Below, one piece after another: positions 15,458-19,385 of a DNA stretch of 19,385 nucleotides. Below the pieces are notes generated by a model that saw only the letters and a program-made list of their open reading frames with translations, did no database searches and was not told the origin of the DNA. Source of the DNA: CAZQYC01 sp964597495 (GTDB lineage Bacteria > Pseudomonadota > Gammaproteobacteria > Steroidobacterales > Steroidobacteraceae). The first letter of the stretch is position 1. Each line of letters starts with the position of its first letter. Made by a program: the position numbers and the translations under genes. Where the stretch lies: contig CAZQYC010000075.1 of NCBI GenBank assembly GCA_964597495.1, positions 1 through 19,385 of the forward strand, written 5' to 3'.

Positions 15458-16453
15458 TCAATTGATGGTCACGGCGAAATTGATCGTCTGCGCGCCGCTC
15501 GCGGTGGTGAGATCTCCCAGGATCACGCGTACCTGTGCCGCCGGCACGGTGACGAATTGACCCGCATCGGTATCCGCGGCGTCGGAAAGTGCGACGCCAT
15601 TGAGGCGCAGCGTGCCGGCCACGAAAGTGGTGTTCGCCGGAATCGCATCGGTAAACAGCACGCCGTTAGCAGTGCCGGTACCGGTCGGCGTAACGATGAT
15701 TTGATAGTTGATGCGTGCGCCCGGAACCGGACGAGTGCCGCCGAATTGATCGACGACAGCCTGCGATTTCACGGCGTTCAACTGCAGTCCCGCGACCACG
15801 TACGATCCAGTGCCTGTTTGATTTGCCGTGCTGGTGCCGACCACCGCATCGACGCCGCCGGTGCCTTGAGCAGCGAACACCGTTCCCGGTGCGCCGGTTC
15901 CGGTGCGCGCTTGCGCCGTCAACGCCGTGCGGCCGATGGCGCCATTCGGCAGTGCCGCAGGAATGTTGTTGACCACAAGCACGGTTGTGAACTGATCGGC
16001 CGCCAGCGCAGGATCGTTGGTGCCTGGGACATACGCCACGTCGGCCGGAGAAAGATCGCCGCTACCGTCGGCATCGAAGTAGACGCCGGGCGCAGAAAGC
16101 ACCGGGTCGAAATCGTCGCCGGCTATCGTGCTGTTGCCGGTCAATTGAAACGTTTCGAGACCATTGCCCGTGTTGGTAACGCGCACGACGACCACGCGTT
16201 GCGTGGCTCCGCTGGCCACGGACACCGACGGCGTTTGCACCGTGACGTTGACGTTCAGAATTTCCGCCACGTTGAGCGTTGTCGTGTTCGAATCGACGGT
16301 AACGGGCGTGCCGCTCACGGTGTAACTCACCTGAGCGGTGTTGTTGATCGGAGTGTTCGCGGGCGTGCCAGCCGCCCAAACCGTGTTGGCGGCAGCGACC
16401 AGCAGCGTGAAACCGATCACACTTAGGAAGCGAATGGCCTGCTTGGAATACAT
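15458..16453 (-). CDS. Secreted DUF11-domain surface protein with EF-hand-like loop (first gene of the operon)
   Basis: 331 residues. The signal peptide ends TVWA-A (27/28). The mature start has PINNTAQVSYTV (35-46), then DSNTTTLNV. An EF-hand-like loop DADGSGDLSPAD (127-138) matches the consensus at positions 1, 3, 5, 6, 8 and 12. It is followed by the paralogue-shared stretch ending NNIPAALPNGAIGRTALTA and a DUF11 domain (about 220-331: RPVPGARINYQIIV, FTDAIPANTTFVAGTL) ending INFAVTIN. The layout equals that of the 327-residue protein, so they arose by duplication. GAGGG precedes the ATG by 4 bases. It is the first of four same-strand genes; its 5' end faces the divergent large surface-protein gene. 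Exported; probably a structural surface subunit. Confidence 0.88.
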   Translation of the reverse strand: MYSKQAIRFLSVIGFTLLVAAANTVWAAGTPANTPINNTAQVSYTVSGTPVTVDSNTTTLNVAEILNVNVTVQTPSVSVASGATQRVVVVRVTNTGNGLETFQLTGNSTIAGDDFDPVLSAPGVYFDADGSGDLSPADVAYVPGTNDPALAADQFTTVLVVNNIPAALPNGAIGRTALTAQARTGTGAPGTVFAAQGTGGVDAVVGTSTANQTGTGSYVVAGLQLNAVKSQAVVDQFGGTRPVPGARINYQIIVTPTGTGTANGVLFTDAIPANTTFVAGTLRLNGVALSDAADTDAGQFVTVPAAQVRVILGDLTTASGAQTINFAVTIN

Positions 16454-16717
16454 CGAACCCTCGAGCTAAAAACCTTGGTAACCGCTGCGAACAACCCCAT
16501 GCATGCACTACGTCAAGTTCCCACTGCACGTGATGGTTTCGCTTACAGGCCCAAGATTCCCTCGAACGGCCGCAGAAACGGCGTGCGCCGCTTCGCAGTT
16601 CTATCGCTCACGATTCAAGTACATGCGGGAACTGCCGATACGCTCGCGCTTTTGCGCTTCACTTTTCAGGGCCGCGAGCATAATCGCGAGAACTGTGAAC
16701 AACTCACGAAGTCCTGA
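16454..16717. promoter_or_regulatory. Divergent intergenic region of the surface locus
   Basis: This 264-base gap separates the two divergent surface-protein transcripts and must hold promoters for both. A weak candidate on the plus strand is CTTCAC (16657-16662) with CATAAT (16679-16684), spacing 16. The palindrome TGCATGCA (16500-16507 region) and CGGC/GCCG (16579-16590) may be operator-like. No gene is seen; assignments are tentative. Confidence 0.35.
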
Positions 16718-19385
16718 ATGACGAGGCCGGTAATCTCCGCGACTATGCTGGGGCATACACCGACCGAACGCGGCTTCAAGACGGCAATTCGCCTAGTGGC
16801 AAATAGCGCGTTGTGCCTATTTTTCTTGGGGTTCGCGCTCATCGCCTCCATGTCGAGCGCCAACGCGCAAGCGATCTCTCGCTACACGCGTCTCACCGGC
16901 AACATCAACTACGTCGCGACCGGCGGCTCGCTACGCGCGGCGGACAACAACACCAATCCTTGTTCGCTCAACGCAACGAGCACGCAAGCGCTGAGCGGCA
17001 TTCCCGCCGGAGCCACTATCCGCGCTGCGTATCTCTACTGGGGCGGCTCGGGCGCAACCGTCGACAGCTCGGTGACGTTGAACGGCTCGACCGTGAACGC
17101 GAGTCGTACTTTTTCCGTGCTCGAAGGAGTCACTGGTAATAGCTGGCGCTTCTTCGGCGGCTTCGCCGACGTGACGGCCTCGGTGAGCGGCAATGGTTCG
17201 TTCACCTTCGGCGGACTCACCGTCAACAACGCAGCACCGTACTGCGCAACCGCAACCACCAGCGGTGTCGTCTCCGGTTGGAGCTTGATCGTGGTGTACG
17301 AGCGGGCGGCCGAACGATTGCGCGCCATCAACGTCTTCGACGGCTTGGATTTCTTCTACGGCAGTTCGATCACGCGCCTTGCCGACGGCTTTCGAATTCC
17401 CGCCAGCAACATCGACGGTAAGATGACGGTGGTCACCTGGGAAGGCGAAACCACCAACTCCGGTGCACAAAACGGTTTCTCGGAAGCGCTGCAGCTCAAC
17501 GGCAACACCATCGGCTCGTTGAGTTACAACAGCAGCTCGCAGTTCGCTCCGGGCGGAGCGACGGTCACGACCCACGGCGTCGACATCGATTCGTACGACA
17601 TCAGCAGCTTCCTCTCGCCGGGGCAAACAACCGCGAGCGCCGTGTACTCCTCTGGCCAGGACTTCGTCTTACTCACCGCTAAAATCGTCAGCGTCACCAG
17701 CGAACCCGTCGTGGATCTGGCGATTACGAAATCGCATAGCGGTAATTTCTCGGTCGGCGTCAACGGCACCTTCACGCTGCAAGTTTCCAATCTTCCCGGC
17801 TCGCAACCCACCGATTTCACCATCACGGTTTCGGATACGCTGCCCGCCGGACTCACCTACGTGTCCGGAACCGGCACCGGTTGGAGTTGCGGTGCGGTCG
17901 GTCAGGTCGTGACGTGTACGCATGCAGGCCCCGTCAGCGGCGGTAATTCATTGCCGGCTATTTCGCTCACTGTCGCCGTCGGCAATGCGGCCTTTCCGAG
18001 TGTCAGCAACACGGCGTCGGTCAACACGTCCAGCTACGACCCGGATGCGACCAACAATTCGTCGAGCGATAGCGTCACGGTACTGGGACCGAATCTAACC
18101 ACATCGAGCAAAACAGTTTCCGATTTAAATGGCGGCGACGCCAATCCCGGCGACACGCTGCGTTACACCATCACGCTCATCGAATCAGCGGGCGTGATCG
18201 CTTCGGGCGTGAGCGTTACCGACAACATTCCGGGCAACGTGGCCGGCTTTAGCGTCGTAAGTATTCCCGCCGGTGCAACCAATAGTTCGACCGGCGCGGG
18301 CACCGGTACGAACAACACAGGTTTCTTGAACGTCACGAACATCACCGTTCCGGCGAGCGGCAGCGTGACGATCGTGTTCGATGTATTGGTTGCGGCAGGT
18401 GCAACCCCCGGAACGGTCATTAACAATACGGCTTCCATCAACAATCCGGCCGGCACGGATCCGACGCCCAGCGCGTCGCCGGTTACCGTATCCGCCTCGC
18501 AGATCCCAGGCAGCGGCACGAAGCAACTTTATTTGTGGAGCAATCCGGGCAACTCGCTGAGTCGCACGCGGCCCACGGGCACCCACAATCCCGTGACCAT
18601 CAACGGCAATAACCAAACTACGACGTGGACGATTACGCCGGCGCTGCAAACCGCCGTCACGCTACAGGCCGGGAATTTCGCCGTGCCTCTCTATCTTGCG
18701 AAAACGGGCTCTAACAATACGTCGCGCACGATTCGCGTCACGCTGAACAATTCGGCGCTCGGCCAGATTGCGACCGCCGTCCAAACCATCGATCCGATGC
18801 CGACCGCCGTTACGTTGACGACGTTCACGCTCAACACGGCGGGAGTGACGGCGCCTGTAGGATCGACGTTCTCGTTGGCCATCAACAACAACAGTAACAA
18901 CACTAGCAATCGATCGATTACCGTTACGCCGTACAGCGGCGCGAATTACTCCCGTGTCGAATTGAACAGCGACAGCGTCATCACGGTCACCGGTGTCACG
19001 ACGTACAACGCTGCCTACTCGGGGGGCTCCGTAACAACGAGTTTCCTGCGTGGACTTAGCACCGTGTATGTGCGCGCCGTGGTCAGCGATCCGTTCGGCA
19101 GCTTCGACATCACTGCCGCAAACGTCACTTTGGTCGATCCCACCACGGCAAGCATCGTAACGGCGGCGATGACGCCGGTGGCCGATTCCGGCGCGGCGAC
19201 AAAAACCTACGAATACGCCTACCCCGTGCCGAGCAATGCCGTCGCCGGGATTTGGACCGCTCGTGTCGTGGCGAATGAAGGCGTCGAAGGCGTCATTACC
19301 GACTTAGGCGTCGGCACGTTTACGGTCGCTATCCCGATGCCGACGCTCATGATCAGCAAGATTTCCGAAGTGCTATCGGATCCGG
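16718..19385 (+). CDS. Very large DUF11 surface protein, 3' end outside the window
   Basis: The reading frame stays open for 889 codons to the window edge. ATG 16718 directly follows an in-frame TGA; ATG 16745 is an alternative start, and neither has a good Shine-Dalgarno. The signal peptide ends SANA-Q (50/51). A first domain (about 52-325) contains AYLYWGGSGA and GWSLIVVYE, a type seen at the start of other DUF11 surface proteins. DUF11 repeat 1 (about 330-445) has WSCGA and VTCTHAG cysteines; repeat 2 is about 459-590. After an unassigned segment starting KQLYLWSNPGN (about 600), a DPFGSFDIT stretch (about 790-805) precedes what looks like a third DUF11 repeat cut by the edge (LMISKISEVLSDP). 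Divergent from the four-gene surface operon. Likely a long secreted adhesin or fibre-like protein. Confidence 0.85.
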   Translation, partial: MTRPVISATMLGHTPTERGFKTAIRLVANSALCLFFLGFALIASMSSANAQAISRYTRLTGNINYVATGGSLRAADNNTNPCSLNATSTQALSGIPAGATIRAAYLYWGGSGATVDSSVTLNGSTVNASRTFSVLEGVTGNSWRFFGGFADVTASVSGNGSFTFGGLTVNNAAPYCATATTSGVVSGWSLIVVYERAAERLRAINVFDGLDFFYGSSITRLADGFRIPASNIDGKMTVVTWEGETTNSGAQNGFSEALQLNGNTIGSLSYNSSSQFAPGGATVTTHGVDIDSYDISSFLSPGQTTASAVYSSGQDFVLLTAKIVSVTSEPVVDLAITKSHSGNFSVGVNGTFTLQVSNLPGSQPTDFTITVSDTLPAGLTYVSGTGTGWSCGAVGQVVTCTHAGPVSGGNSLPAISLTVAVGNAAFPSVSNTASVNTSSYDPDATNNSSSDSVTVLGPNLTTSSKTVSDLNGGDANPGDTLRYTITLIESAGVIASGVSVTDNIPGNVAGFSVVSIPAGATNSSTGAGTGTNNTGFLNVTNITVPASGSVTIVFDVLVAAGATPGTVINNTASINNPAGTDPTPSASPVTVSASQIPGSGTKQLYLWSNPGNSLSRTRPTGTHNPVTINGNNQTTTWTITPALQTAVTLQAGNFAVPLYLAKTGSNNTSRTIRVTLNNSALGQIATAVQTIDPMPTAVTLTTFTLNTAGVTAPVGSTFSLAINNNSNNTSNRSITVTPYSGANYSRVELNSDSVITVTGVTTYNAAYSGGSVTTSFLRGLSTVYVRAVVSDPFGSFDITAANVTLVDPTTASIVTAAMTPVADSGAATKTYEYAYPVPSNAVAGIWTARVVANEGVEGVITDLGVGTFTVAIPMPTLMISKISEVLSDP

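Noticed and set aside
16931..17626. Minus-strand open frame of 231 codons inside the large plus-strand DUF11 gene
   Set aside because: Opposite a continuous signal-peptide-bearing frame with recognisable DUF11 motifs; its composition is Arg-rich antisense type.

Overview
The window looks like a chromosomal segment of a moderately GC-rich gammaproteobacterium, possibly Xanthomonadales-related. The clues are an ArgR-type regulator with paired ARG-box-like sites, an argG of the Xanthomonas/Bacteroidetes-like sequence class, a Gram-negative MCE lipid-transport operon and CCCTCTCCC/GGGAGAGGG REP-like hairpins between genes. This placement is inferred from gene content and not proven.

Layout. (1) 1-2060, minus strand: argR, then argG, then the first 46 codons of an unrecognised gene that leaves the window. 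Two tandem ARG-box-like palindromes lie in front of argR. (2) 2093-3384: an SPFH/Band-7 membrane protein gene, flanked by two inverted copies of a palindromic repeat of about 118 bp. (3) 3511-7109, plus strand: a compact MCE/Mla-type ABC transporter operon (STAS-MlaE permease fusion, MlaF-type ATPase, membrane-anchored MlaD-type MCE protein, PqiC-like lipoprotein), most likely moving lipids between inner and outer membranes. (4) 7181-7756: a lone Uma2-family nuclease gene. (5) 7804-19385: a surface-protein locus. On the minus strand, four consecutive genes encode two paralogous DUF11 secreted proteins, a small DUF11-like secreted protein and a giant protein of about 1,980 residues (DUF11, SdrD-B-like, DUF11-like and OmpA-like domains, then a predicted outer-membrane beta-barrel). 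Divergently on the plus strand lies a very large DUF11 surface protein whose end is outside the window.

How the parts may work together. All five surface-locus proteins have Sec-type signal peptides. Three share the same GTxIxNTA module just after the signal peptide, and two carry EF-hand-like calcium loops at matching positions. I infer one exported cell-surface assembly in which the giant barrel protein anchors or displays the smaller DUF11 subunits. No experiment is implied by the sequence itself.

A striking non-coding feature is a degenerate CTAG-containing repeat with exact 7-bp spacing. It occurs at four places, mostly at gene edges. In two places it is translated: in the signal peptide of the small DUF11-like protein and at the C-terminus of the giant protein. 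No tRNA, rRNA, CRISPR array, transposase or integrase was found.
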